A DNA stretch of 6,063 bases, from NCBI GenBank assembly GCA_007136525.1, contig SLGU01000263.1, positions 1-6,063 of the forward strand. Direction: 5' to 3'. Shown here piece by piece: positions 1 to 5,633 of this stretch. Made by a program: the position numbers and the translations under genes. Origin of the DNA: Desulfobacteraceae bacterium (GTDB taxonomy: Bacteria > Desulfobacterota > Desulfobacteria > Desulfobacterales > Desulfosalsimonadaceae). Each line of letters opens with the position of its first letter. Positions within the stretch are counted from its first letter, which is position 1. The notes beneath the pieces are model-generated. The model did no database searches, was not told where the DNA came from, and saw nothing but the letters and a program-made list of their open reading frames with translations.

Positions 1-16
1 AATTATATATTAACAT

Positions 17-46
17 TCAATACAACCTTAAACTGGCCTTTGTCAA
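17..46 (-). promoter_or_regulatory. Possible sigma70-type promoter reading left out of the window
   Basis: On the minus strand a perfect TTGACA (plus positions 41-46) is followed after 18 bp by TATTGA (plus positions 17-22), which matches the -10 consensus only moderately. The region is AT-rich and lies outside the repeat block. If real, it would drive a leftward gene starting beyond position 1. The weak -10 box keeps this tentative. Confidence 0.25.
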
Positions 47-82
47 GTTTCTTTTGGGCAACTCAAATGAATATCCCGCAAA

Positions 83-131
83 AATGCCCCGGAGGGAGCA
101 TTGGCATATTGCCGGTAGCTTCAGCCACCGG
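83..131 (-). repeat. Repeat module H1-H2, outer reverse copy
   Basis: Read on the minus strand, a 9-bp hairpin (H1, plus 112-131, arms CCGGTGGCT and AGCTACCGG) is followed by an 11-nt linker and then a small C-rich/G-rich hairpin (H2, plus 83-102). The order and the 11-nt linker are the same in the three other H1-H2 modules of this window. Relative to the other copies, H1 carries a paired T-A to C-G change, so pairing is kept. One further change makes a G-T wobble. The module is non-coding. The short reading frame that crosses it at 40-231 shows no protein signature. Confidence 0.7.
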
Positions 132-174
132 TATGGCGTTTGGACATTTTAAGCCTTTCCAGGTGACACCGGTC

Positions 175-220
175 ATCCCCGGAGGGGATACATCATATAG
201 CCGGAGGTTTCAACCACCGG
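175..220 (-). repeat. Repeat module H1-H2, inner reverse copy
   Basis: On the minus strand, H1 (plus 201-220, arms CCGGTGGTT and AACCTCCGG, one mismatch) is followed by the 11-nt linker CTATATGATGT and a perfect 6-bp H2 hairpin (ATCCCC/GGGGAT, plus 175-189). H1 ends 24 nt from the H0 hairpin core starting at 245. The forward module on the other side of H0 begins at the same 24-nt distance, so the two form an outward-facing mirror pair. Confidence 0.75.
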
Positions 221-237
221 CAGGTAATTGATCCAAC

Positions 238-299
238 AAAACCGGAGTCCTGAAAGGACGGCATCCATCCTATGCCGTCCTTTCAGGACTCTGTGTTTT
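238..299. repeat. Long hairpin H0, left copy; possible bidirectional terminator
   Basis: A perfect 20-bp inverted repeat (245-264 with 272-291, 7-nt loop) is extended outward by a G-T wobble pair, a C-G pair and, past one bulged T, an AAAAC/GTTTT pairing. Runs of A on the left and T on the right give it the form of a rho-independent terminator in both directions. It lies about 260 bp downstream of the diguanylate cyclase stop codon, so it may end that transcript or one entering from the left. The same hairpin recurs at 3967-4027 with pair-preserving differences, so it is a repeat-family member and not a one-off terminator. Confidence 0.8.
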
Positions 300-314
300 T
301 AATAGGCGCACCAG

Positions 315-340
315 ACCGGTGGTTAAAACCACCGGCTATA
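315..340 (+). repeat. H1 hairpin, forward copy beside the left H0
   Basis: A perfect 9-bp hairpin (CCGGTGGTT at 316-324, AACCACCGG at 327-335) is followed by CTATA. The whole 26-bp block is identical to 4044-4069 and lies at the same distance from its H0 hairpin (24 nt from the end of the core to the start of the block). The linker between H0 and H1 has the same length but a diverged sequence in the two copies. Confidence 0.85.
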
Positions 341-346
341 TTCCAA

Positions 347-552
347 TGCCCCTTCGGGGCATACTGACACAGGCTATACAATCCTGCCCCTCGGGGCATA
401 ATGACACAGGCTATACAATCCTGCCCTTCGGGGCATACTGACACAGGCTATACCATCCTTCCCCTCAGGGGTATGCTGACACCGGTTATACGCTATTGCC
501 CCATAGGCGCATGCTGACACCGGCTATTCGCTCATATTCCTCAGGGGGGGTA
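347..552 (+). repeat. Degenerate tandem array of 37-38-nt H2 units
   Basis: Five units begin at 347, 385, 422, 459 and 497, and a partial sixth begins near 535. Each starts with a small hairpin of the form TGCCCCTTCGGGGCA and continues with a stretch like TACTGACACAGGCTATAC. The first three units are nearly identical. The fourth and fifth are more diverged and the last is barely recognisable, so the array decays toward the diguanylate cyclase gene. It ends within a few bases of that gene's stop codon. There is no spacer diversity and the repeats are imperfect, so this is not a CRISPR array. Confidence 0.85.
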
Positions 553-557
553 CTTTT

Positions 558-1700
558 TCAGGGATTAACCGCCGCATCGCCTATGACCCCGTCATGGTTG
601 TCGTTTTCCGGGTACTCGGTTTCCACGCGGTTCCGCCCGTTGGCCTTGGCCCGGTAAAGGGCATTGTCAGCCCTGAGAATCATATTGTCGAGGCTTTCAA
701 CCGGATGATAGGATGTCACACCGATGGAAATCGTTGCCCGGAAGGACTCTGGAAGCCCTGAAAAGGGTGTGCTGCCCGCCCGATATAGAATGCGGCGAGC
801 GCACTCAACCGCACCGGCGAGACCGGTGCCGGGCATGATAATGATAAATTCCTCCCCACCGTACCGGGCGATAACATCAATCTCCCGGAGTTCTCCCGAC
901 ACTTCCCGGACAAGCACCTTCAGCACCGCGTCCCCCTTCTGGTGGCCGAAGGTGTCATTGACCCGCTTGAAATGGTCCAGGTCGAAAATAGCGATGGAAA
1001 AAGGCGCGCCTGTACGGTCCGAAAGGCTTTTAAACCGCTGAAGCTCTTTGAACATTTGCCTGCGGTTGAAGACCTGGGTCAGGTCGTCGTGCATGGCAAG
1101 GGCTTCAATGGTATCGACCGCCTGGCTCAGTTCACGGTTGGCCGCGGACAGCCGGTTTCGAAGAGAGCTGATATAGCTGCCGATTATGGAGAACCAGAAC
1201 AGGACGGTTCCGAATATGAGCAACTGGAGCACTTCTATGCGGGCATCCACCTTTTCCGGATGGTTGTAGATCAGCGCCAGGACGACAAGGCTGTATGTGC
1301 CCAGCGTAAACAAGGCAAAACCGAAGAACCGCCGGGTGCTGAAACGGAACACCCCGAAAATGAAGGTCATGAAATAAATCAACAGCACCAGGGCCCGGAC
1401 CTGGTCGGTAAAGTACATAATGACCATGGCGCCGATGGTTGCCGCCACCATCTGCGGCAGGGTCAGGCTCGGGTCGGAAAATTTCCGGTTCAAACCCGTG
1501 CGCAGCAAGATATAAACAATGATATTGAAAACAATAAAGAAGCTGTAAAAGATGGCCGTCAGTTCAACGGAAAGGCGGATCAGGTCCAGAAAATAACAGT
1601 AGATGATCAGGACGAGCCAGATGGCATAGGCGATCAGGGCGATAAAAAACCGCCGGATGCGAAGCGCCTGGGCAGGGTCGTCCCTGGGAATGATACTCAT
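558..1700 (-). CDS. Membrane-bound diguanylate cyclase (six TM segments plus GGDEF domain)
   Basis: The 380-residue product should make cyclic di-GMP from two GTP. About six hydrophobic segments span residues 16-178, giving an inner-membrane sensor of no named family that I can assign. A GLNRKFSDPSLTLPQ stretch (69-83) sits in the loop between the second and third segments, and I recall similar stretches in other membrane diguanylate cyclases. A short helical linker (180-203) leads to a complete GGDEF domain at about 204-362. It has FDLD at 239-242 with metal-binding D240, FKRVND at 244-249, the active-site GGEEF at 281-285, and the inhibitory I-site R272-x-x-D275 five residues upstream, so both catalysis and product inhibition look intact. 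The C-terminal tail (363-380) is polar and unstructured. The ATG at 1698-1700 is the natural start because hydrophobic sequence begins soon after, but only a weak purine stretch precedes it as a ribosome site. It is transcribed divergently from plsC. The input signal is unknown. Confidence 0.95.
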   Translation of the reverse strand: MSIIPRDDPAQALRIRRFFIALIAYAIWLVLIIYCYFLDLIRLSVELTAIFYSFFIVFNIIVYILLRTGLNRKFSDPSLTLPQMVAATIGAMVIMYFTDQVRALVLLIYFMTFIFGVFRFSTRRFFGFALFTLGTYSLVVLALIYNHPEKVDARIEVLQLLIFGTVLFWFSIIGSYISSLRNRLSAANRELSQAVDTIEALAMHDDLTQVFNRRQMFKELQRFKSLSDRTGAPFSIAIFDLDHFKRVNDTFGHQKGDAVLKVLVREVSGELREIDVIARYGGEEFIIIMPGTGLAGAVECARRILYRAGSTPFSGLPESFRATISIGVTSYHPVESLDNMILRADNALYRAKANGRNRVETEYPENDNHDGVIGDAAVNP

Positions 1701-1790
1701 GAAAAACGGCTTTCGAGTTTAATCGTCTGAACGCAATTATCTGATTTATTTTGTTCTTAGCATAATGGGCGTGCCAATGCCATCTTTTTT

Positions 1791-1814
1791 ATGCCGGGAT
1801 CGTATACCCGGCAT
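1791..1814. repeat. Perfect 8-bp inverted repeat in the divergent spacer
   Basis: ATGCCGGG (1791-1798) and CCCGGCAT (1807-1814) flank an 8-nt centre. It lies between the diguanylate cyclase start (1700) and the plsC promoter. On the minus strand it is followed by A and not T residues, so it is not a convincing terminator. It could be an operator for either gene or a small dispersed repeat. Apart from the plsC promoter at 1875-1903, I see nothing else firm in 1701-1979. Confidence 0.45.
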
Positions 1815-1874
1815 GACCGGCGTTACAGCGTATCCGTCTTTCAGGTGCAAACCATGCTGTTATCAATAATTGGC

Positions 1875-1903
1875 TTGAAAAATGTTGACCCTCAAGCTAA
1901 AAT
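1875..1903 (+). promoter_or_regulatory. Sigma70-type promoter for plsC
   Basis: TTGAAA (1875-1880) and TAAAAT (1898-1903) each match the consensus at five of six positions and are separated by exactly 17 bp. The predicted transcript start near 1910 leaves a leader of about 70 nt before plsC. The leader holds two tiny palindromes, CCCTGAAGGG at 1929-1938 and CGGTCAACCG at 1941-1950. This is the best promoter match in the window. Confidence 0.6.
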
Positions 1904-1979
1904 GGTGCCAAAACCGCGGCCCAATGGACCCTGAAGGGCTCGGTCAACCGAACAACACAGCCTGCAAAGGTTTGAAACA

Positions 1980-2738
1980 ATGATGAATCGCCTGATCGTC
2001 ATATCATGGTTCACTTTTGTATCCGTTACGTCGGTGTTTTTTTTCCTTATCGCCTTGCTGATCCGACTGTTCACCGGTCCGTTCGACCCACGCCTCCGCA
2101 TCCTTCAGCAGTTCACCTGTTTCTGGGCGTCCCTGTACACATGGATCATTCCCGCCTGGCGAATCCGGGTTTCAGGCAGGGAGAAAATCGTTCATGGCCG
2201 CACCTATGTGGTTGTATCCAACCATCAGTCGCTGCTGGATATCCTGGTGCTTTTCAACCTGTTTTTCCATTTCAAATTCGTCTCAAAGATCGAAATTTTC
2301 AAAGTCCCCTTCATCGGATGGAACATGTACCTCAACAGGTACATCCGCCTGAAGCGGGGTGACCGGAAAAGCGTTGAACAGATGATGGCCGATGCCGAAA
2401 AAGCATTGGCCGGTGGCAATTCCATCCTTATGTTTCCTGAAGGCTCAAGGTCGCCGGACGGAAACGTAAAACCTTTTAAACCCGGCGCTTTCATCCTTGC
2501 TCAAAAAATGCAGGTTCCCATTTTGCCTATTGTTGTTTCGGGCACCAACGCCGCACTCCCCAAACACAGTCTTGATTTTCACGGTTCACACGACATCGGT
2601 GTCCGCGTGCTTGACGAGATCCCGTACGAGCGCTTTGCCGACCTGACGGTCGCGGAAGCCTCAGAAATGGTGCGCTCTGTCATCATCGACACGCTTGCCG
2701 AAACGGAAAGCACCCCCGAATACCGCAGCGCAGCCTGA
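1980..2738 (+). CDS. plsC: 1-acyl-sn-glycerol-3-phosphate acyltransferase (PlsC/LPLAT family)
   Basis: The 252-residue product is predicted to acylate lysophosphatidic acid at the sn-2 position to give phosphatidic acid, at the inner face of the cytoplasmic membrane. An N-terminal hydrophobic helix (about 9-30) and a second hydrophobic stretch (about 47-60) fit membrane attachment. The family motifs are in order. The catalytic NHQSLLD at 81-87 gives the HX4D pair H82 and D87. YIRLKRGD at 121-128 corresponds to the substrate-binding arginine block. FPEGSRS at 152-158 includes E154, and PILP lies at 180-183. The length is normal for the family. Translation can start at either of two adjacent ATG codons (1980 and 1983). 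An AAAGG sequence about 10 nt upstream suits the first. The gene has its own promoter and no obvious strong terminator before the next gene. A related acyltransferase role, such as lyso-ornithine lipid acylation, cannot be excluded from motifs alone. Confidence 0.93.
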   Translation: MMNRLIVISWFTFVSVTSVFFFLIALLIRLFTGPFDPRLRILQQFTCFWASLYTWIIPAWRIRVSGREKIVHGRTYVVVSNHQSLLDILVLFNLFFHFKFVSKIEIFKVPFIGWNMYLNRYIRLKRGDRKSVEQMMADAEKALAGGNSILMFPEGSRSPDGNVKPFKPGAFILAQKMQVPILPIVVSGTNAALPKHSLDFHGSHDIGVRVLDEIPYERFADLTVAEASEMVRSVIIDTLAETESTPEYRSAA

Positions 2739-2807
2739 TCCCCGCACGAAAAGCCCTTTCACGATATGATTTCTTAAAAATCTTTTTTGATTATTTGGAC
2801 CATCGGG

Positions 2808-2833
2808 ATTACCTTTTGTGTAAAACAGGTAAT
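2808..2833. promoter_or_regulatory. Imperfect palindrome upstream of the histidine kinase; possible operator
   Basis: ATTACCT (2808-2814) and AGGTAAT (2827-2833) form a 7-bp inverted repeat around a centre that also has TTTT/AAAA symmetry. It lies about 70 bp before the kinase start in the 166-bp gap after plsC. The spacing would suit binding of a dimeric regulator. It has no T-run and is AT-rich, so it is unlikely to be a terminator. I found no convincing promoter boxes nearby. Confidence 0.35.
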
Positions 2834-2904
2834 TCGTCAGTTATGCAAAAATCAGTTTTGGATTCAGTCCGCTATATCCTTCTCAATACGCGAGCTGCTT
2901 TAAA

Positions 2905-3948
2905 ATGAATGACTTGAAAAAGCGTACGGACTTCTCTTCGTATCAGCAACCGCACGGTTCAGAACAAAGAAAACAAGATGATCTGCCTTCGCTTATCCGG
3001 GAGCTCAACGCCTGCCTGCTCAAACTCGAACAGCAGAAAGCACTGCTGTTCGACGCCCGTGATGAACTGAGTCCGGCTTATCATCGTTTCTGCAGGCTGT
3101 ATGGCCTTGTTCACAGCCATGAAGCATTCACGGAAATCCGGGATACCGATGCACTGCCCCATGCATACGGTGCTTTTCCATTGTGTGATTCCCGGCTTTC
3201 CTGTGCCGGCCTGGATTCTGAAGCGGAATCCACCGATAAACATCAGAACGATGAAACCGCCGGTTTGTGCGCCGCCAGAGAAAATCTTCGGCTGTTTTGG
3301 CACAAGACGATGGCGATCCTGGAAAACGAACGGCGACTGATTGCCAGAGAAATTCACGACGATCTCGGGGGTAGCCTTGCGGCCATTAAATTCCTTCTGG
3401 AAGATATCCTTTCCAGAAACGGGAATAATGCTGAAGTCGCAGAACCGTTGAGTCAGACGGTCGAATACATAAAAACCACCATCAAGAAGACCAAGCGCAT
3501 TTCCGCCGGCCTGCGCCCTGTCATTCTGGATGACCTGGGCCTGAAAGCCACTGTGCGATGGCTTTGCCGCCACCTCCGGCAATCATGGCCCGAGATCAAT
3601 TTTGTCATTGAGATGCGGCTGGATGAAAAAAAGATCGATGAATCCCAGAAAATCCTGGTCTACCGGATTATCCAGGAAGCCATGACAAATGCGGCACGCC
3701 TTGGCAGGGCGGACACCATATGGCTTTACCTGGGCCAGTCCGGTGATCGCTTGGAGCTGGAAATACGGGACAACGGCACAGGAATCAAAAAAGACGCGAT
3801 TTCATCTGAAAAAACGGTTGGAGAGGACGCATTCGGCTTTGCGGCATTACGGCAGAAAACAGAAATCTGCGGCGGCGTTTTTACAGTGGATACCTTTGAA
3901 AAAAAGGGAACCCGCCTCCAGATCAGCCTCCCTTTGTCAGGGTGCTGA
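2905..3948 (+). CDS. Soluble sensor histidine kinase, NarL/DegS type (HisKA_3 plus HATPase_c)
   Basis: The 347-residue product is a predicted cytoplasmic kinase that autophosphorylates and passes the phosphate to a LuxR/NarL-type regulator, none of which is encoded here. Residues 26-57 look like a coiled-coil helix. Residues 58-125 form a region I do not recognise, with cysteines at 63, 94, 100 and 122 (C37 lies in the coiled coil). No membrane helix or PAS domain is evident. The dimerisation domain starts near 140 with the H-box LIAREIHDDLGG, placing the phosphoacceptor at H151. LRPVILDDLGL (203-213) is typical of this class. The ATPase domain has an N-box around QEAMTN (257-262), a G1 box DNGTGI (289-294) and a G2-like GFAALRQK (311-318). 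The basic-His pair that usually follows the N-box asparagine is Arg-Leu here. The ATG start has only a weak ribosome site. The frame is open upstream to a stop at 2830-2832 but offers no ATG, GTG or TTG. It is probably transcribed separately from plsC. Confidence 0.92.
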   Translation: MNDLKKRTDFSSYQQPHGSEQRKQDDLPSLIRELNACLLKLEQQKALLFDARDELSPAYHRFCRLYGLVHSHEAFTEIRDTDALPHAYGAFPLCDSRLSCAGLDSEAESTDKHQNDETAGLCAARENLRLFWHKTMAILENERRLIAREIHDDLGGSLAAIKFLLEDILSRNGNNAEVAEPLSQTVEYIKTTIKKTKRISAGLRPVILDDLGLKATVRWLCRHLRQSWPEINFVIEMRLDEKKIDESQKILVYRIIQEAMTNAARLGRADTIWLYLGQSGDRLELEIRDNGTGIKKDAISSEKTVGEDAFGFAALRQKTEICGGVFTVDTFEKKGTRLQISLPLSGC

Positions 3949-3966
3949 ACCCGGATTCAATCCCAA

Positions 3967-4027
3967 AAAACCCGAGTCCTGAAGGGACGGCATTCAACAT
4001 GTGTCGTCCCTTCAGGACTCGGGTTTT
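3967..4027. terminator. Long hairpin H0, right copy; bidirectional terminator between convergent genes
   Basis: A perfect 23-bp inverted repeat (3967-3989 with 4005-4027) extends inward through four more pairs, two of them G-T wobbles, to a 7-nt loop (3994-4000). The outer ends are AAAA and TTTT, so it can act as a rho-independent terminator on both strands. It sits 18 bp after the kinase stop and about 195 bp after the lpd stop, between convergent genes. The core 3974-4020 is the same 47-bp length as 245-291 and differs at seven positions, all in the loop or pair-preserving. Confidence 0.85.
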
Positions 4028-4043
4028 AATATTCCCATTCCAT

Positions 4044-4130
4044 ACCGGTGGTTAAAACCACCGGCTATACACTCATGCCCCTCCAGGGCTTTTTAACACC
4101 GACGCTTCACACATGCCCCTCCGGAGCTTT
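4044..4130 (+). repeat. H1 hairpin and two degenerate H2 units, right copy
   Basis: The block 4044-4069 is identical to 315-340 and contains the perfect 9-bp H1 hairpin (4045-4064). After an 11-nt linker come two H2-like units starting at 4076 and 4114, 38 nt apart, the same period as the left tandem array. Their C-rich/G-rich hairpins carry substitutions (GGGC and GGAGC in place of GGGGC). The block is collinear with the left copy up to about 4090 without a gap. Confidence 0.82.
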
Positions 4131-4158
4131 TTCCCAGTCCTTCACCAAAAATTGCCGC

Positions 4159-4226
4159 CTTACACCCTACACCCTACAACTTACAACCTACAACCTACAA
4201 CCTACAACTTACAACCTACAACCTAC
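4159..4226. repeat. Heptanucleotide tandem repeat (consensus CCTACAA)
   Basis: Nine full 7-bp units run from 4159 to 4221 (CTTACAC, CCTACAC, CCTACAA, CTTACAA and so on), followed by a partial CCTAC at 4222-4226 and a short C-run. Variants are limited to CTTACAA and a few final-base changes. On the minus strand the unit is TTGTAGG. The last unit overlaps the 3' end of lpd, whose TAG stop codon lies in it. The 7-bp period is out of step with codons, so repeat-number change would not keep a reading frame. Confidence 0.92.
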
Positions 4227-5632
4227 CCCCCGTATATCGAACACGCCTGCGCAACGAGGGCCGCTTCCTGGAGCGCTTCGGCAAATGTCGGGTGACCGTG
4301 GACGATAAGGCCGATATCTTCGGAGGACGCACCGAACTCAATTGCGAATACGGCCTCCGCAATCATGTCCGAAGCCCTGGGCGCTATGATATGCACGCCC
4401 AGCACCCGGTCTGTTTCCTGGTGGGACAAAACCTTCACCATGCCGTCCGTTCTGCCCATGCAGCGGGCCCGGCCGGCCCCGGTCAAAGGATAGGTTCCCT
4501 TGCAGTAGGGAATTTTCTTTTCCTTCAGGGCCTCTTCGGTCATCCCAACGGCCGCGGCTTCAGGGGATGTGTAGACGACGTTGGGCATGGCGTCGTTGTT
4601 GACCCGGGCATATTTGCCCGCCATGTTTTCCACCGCTGCCCGGCCCTCAGCGGAAGCCTCGTGGGCCAGCATCCACCCGCCGATCATGTCGCCTATGGCG
4701 TAAACATTGGGCGCACTGGTGCGAAATTGCCCGTCAACCGCAACGAAACCTGCATCGTCCAGCCGGACGCCGGCCGCTTCAAGCCCCAGCCCGTCGGTCA
4801 TGGGCCTGCGCCCTACGGCTACCAGGACCTTGTCACAGGTAAGGGTCTCGGCAGCGCCCTGCTTGTCTTCAACGGACACCTTTGCAGTGCGGCTCTTTTT
4901 TTCGATCCCGGTCACGCGGGTGTCCAGACGAAACGCGATGCCCTGCTTCTTCAGTATGCGCAGCAACTGACGGCTTAACTGCCCGTCCATGCGGCCGGCG
5001 ATATGGGGCAGCATTTCGACGACCGTCACCTCCGTCCCCAGCCTGGACCATACCGAGCCCAGTTCAAGTCCGATGCTTCCGCCCCCCACCACCACCATGC
5101 GCCGGGGAATTTTTTCAAAGGAAAGGGCCTCGGTGGACGAGACGATCATTCGCCCGTCAAAGGCCATACCCGGGAGCTCGACCGGACGACTGCCGGCGGC
5201 CAGAAGGATGTTTTCCGCCTCGATCACGCGTTTTTCCTTGCCGTTGTCGATCTCCACCCGGTTATTGCCTGAAAGCTTTGCACTGCCCGTGATAACCGTT
5301 ACCCCGTTCGCGTCAAGCAGCTTCCGGACATTGTCCGTGAGGGCCTCCACAACGCTGTTTTTTCGTTTCATCATGGCCGCCAGGTCGATGTCCAGGCTGC
5401 CCACCCGTATGCCGTGGGCTTCAAACTCCTTTTTTGCGGCCTCAACGTGCTCGGATGAATCAAGCAGGGCTTTGCTGGGTATGCACCCCACGTTCAGGCA
5501 TACACCGCCCAGTCGCTCGCTTTTGTCCACGCAGGCGGTCTTCATGCCCAGCTGCCCGGCCCGCGCAGCAGCCACATAGCCGCCGGGGCCCGCGCCGATC
5601 ACCACCAGGTCATATTTCGTGTTTTCGGCCAT
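4223..5632 (-). CDS. lpdA: Dihydrolipoyl dehydrogenase (E3 of 2-oxo acid dehydrogenase complexes)
   Basis: This 469-residue flavoprotein reoxidises the dihydrolipoyl groups of E2 with NAD+. Family features are complete. The FAD-binding GAGPGG lies at 13-18. The redox-active disulphide C45/C50 is in GGVCLNVGCIPSK (42-54), the same positions as in E. coli Lpd. The NAD-binding GGGSIG lies at 183-188, the second FAD contact YAIGD at 311-315, and the C-terminal HPTFAE carries the catalytic base H447 with E452. The length is typical (E. coli 474). The ATG at 5630-5632 follows the sucB stop by one base and has a GGAG ribosome site 7 nt upstream, inside the end of sucB, which suggests translational coupling. 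The adjacent E2 points to the 2-oxoglutarate complex, although E3 can be shared with other complexes. The 3' end runs through a G-run into the CCTACAA microsatellite, whose sequence gives the TAG stop. Confidence 0.96.
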   Translation of the reverse strand: MAENTKYDLVVIGAGPGGYVAAARAGQLGMKTACVDKSERLGGVCLNVGCIPSKALLDSSEHVEAAKKEFEAHGIRVGSLDIDLAAMMKRKNSVVEALTDNVRKLLDANGVTVITGSAKLSGNNRVEIDNGKEKRVIEAENILLAAGSRPVELPGMAFDGRMIVSSTEALSFEKIPRRMVVVGGGSIGLELGSVWSRLGTEVTVVEMLPHIAGRMDGQLSRQLLRILKKQGIAFRLDTRVTGIEKKSRTAKVSVEDKQGAAETLTCDKVLVAVGRRPMTDGLGLEAAGVRLDDAGFVAVDGQFRTSAPNVYAIGDMIGGWMLAHEASAEGRAAVENMAGKYARVNNDAMPNVVYTSPEAAAVGMTEEALKEKKIPYCKGTYPLTGAGRARCMGRTDGMVKVLSHQETDRVLGVHIIAPRASDMIAEAVFAIEFGASSEDIGLIVHGHPTFAEALQEAALVAQACSIYGG

Positions 5633-5633
5633 G

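Noticed and set aside
40..231. 63-codon open frame on the plus strand
   Set aside because: It lies across two reverse H1-H2 repeat modules, has no ribosome site or protein signature, and its sequence is explained by the repeats.
347..552. CRISPR array
   Set aside because: The 37-38-nt period is all repeat, with no variable spacers, and the units are degenerate and hairpin-bearing without cas genes nearby.
942..1730. 262-codon plus-strand frame opposite the diguanylate cyclase
   Set aside because: It is an antisense shadow of a gene with a complete GGDEF domain. Its product is low in hydrophobic structure and shows no recognisable motif.
1759..1778. Sigma54-like promoter for the diguanylate cyclase (TTGGCACGCCCATTATGCT on the minus strand)
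   Set aside because: The -24 element is good, but the expected GC at the -12 position is AT, and the nearby GC is two bases too far.
2767..2789. Terminator after plsC (GATTT/AAATC stem with T-run)
   Set aside because: The stem is only five AT-rich pairs, too weak for a confident terminator call.
4048..4308. Two overlapping plus-strand frames with a repeated TTYNLQP-like peptide
   Set aside because: The peptide repetition is the translation of the CCTACAA microsatellite (21 nt equals three units), and the frames run antisense into lpd.
4292..4978. 228-codon plus-strand frame opposite lpd
   Set aside because: It is antisense to a clearly conserved dihydrolipoyl dehydrogenase and arises from codon bias on the opposite strand.
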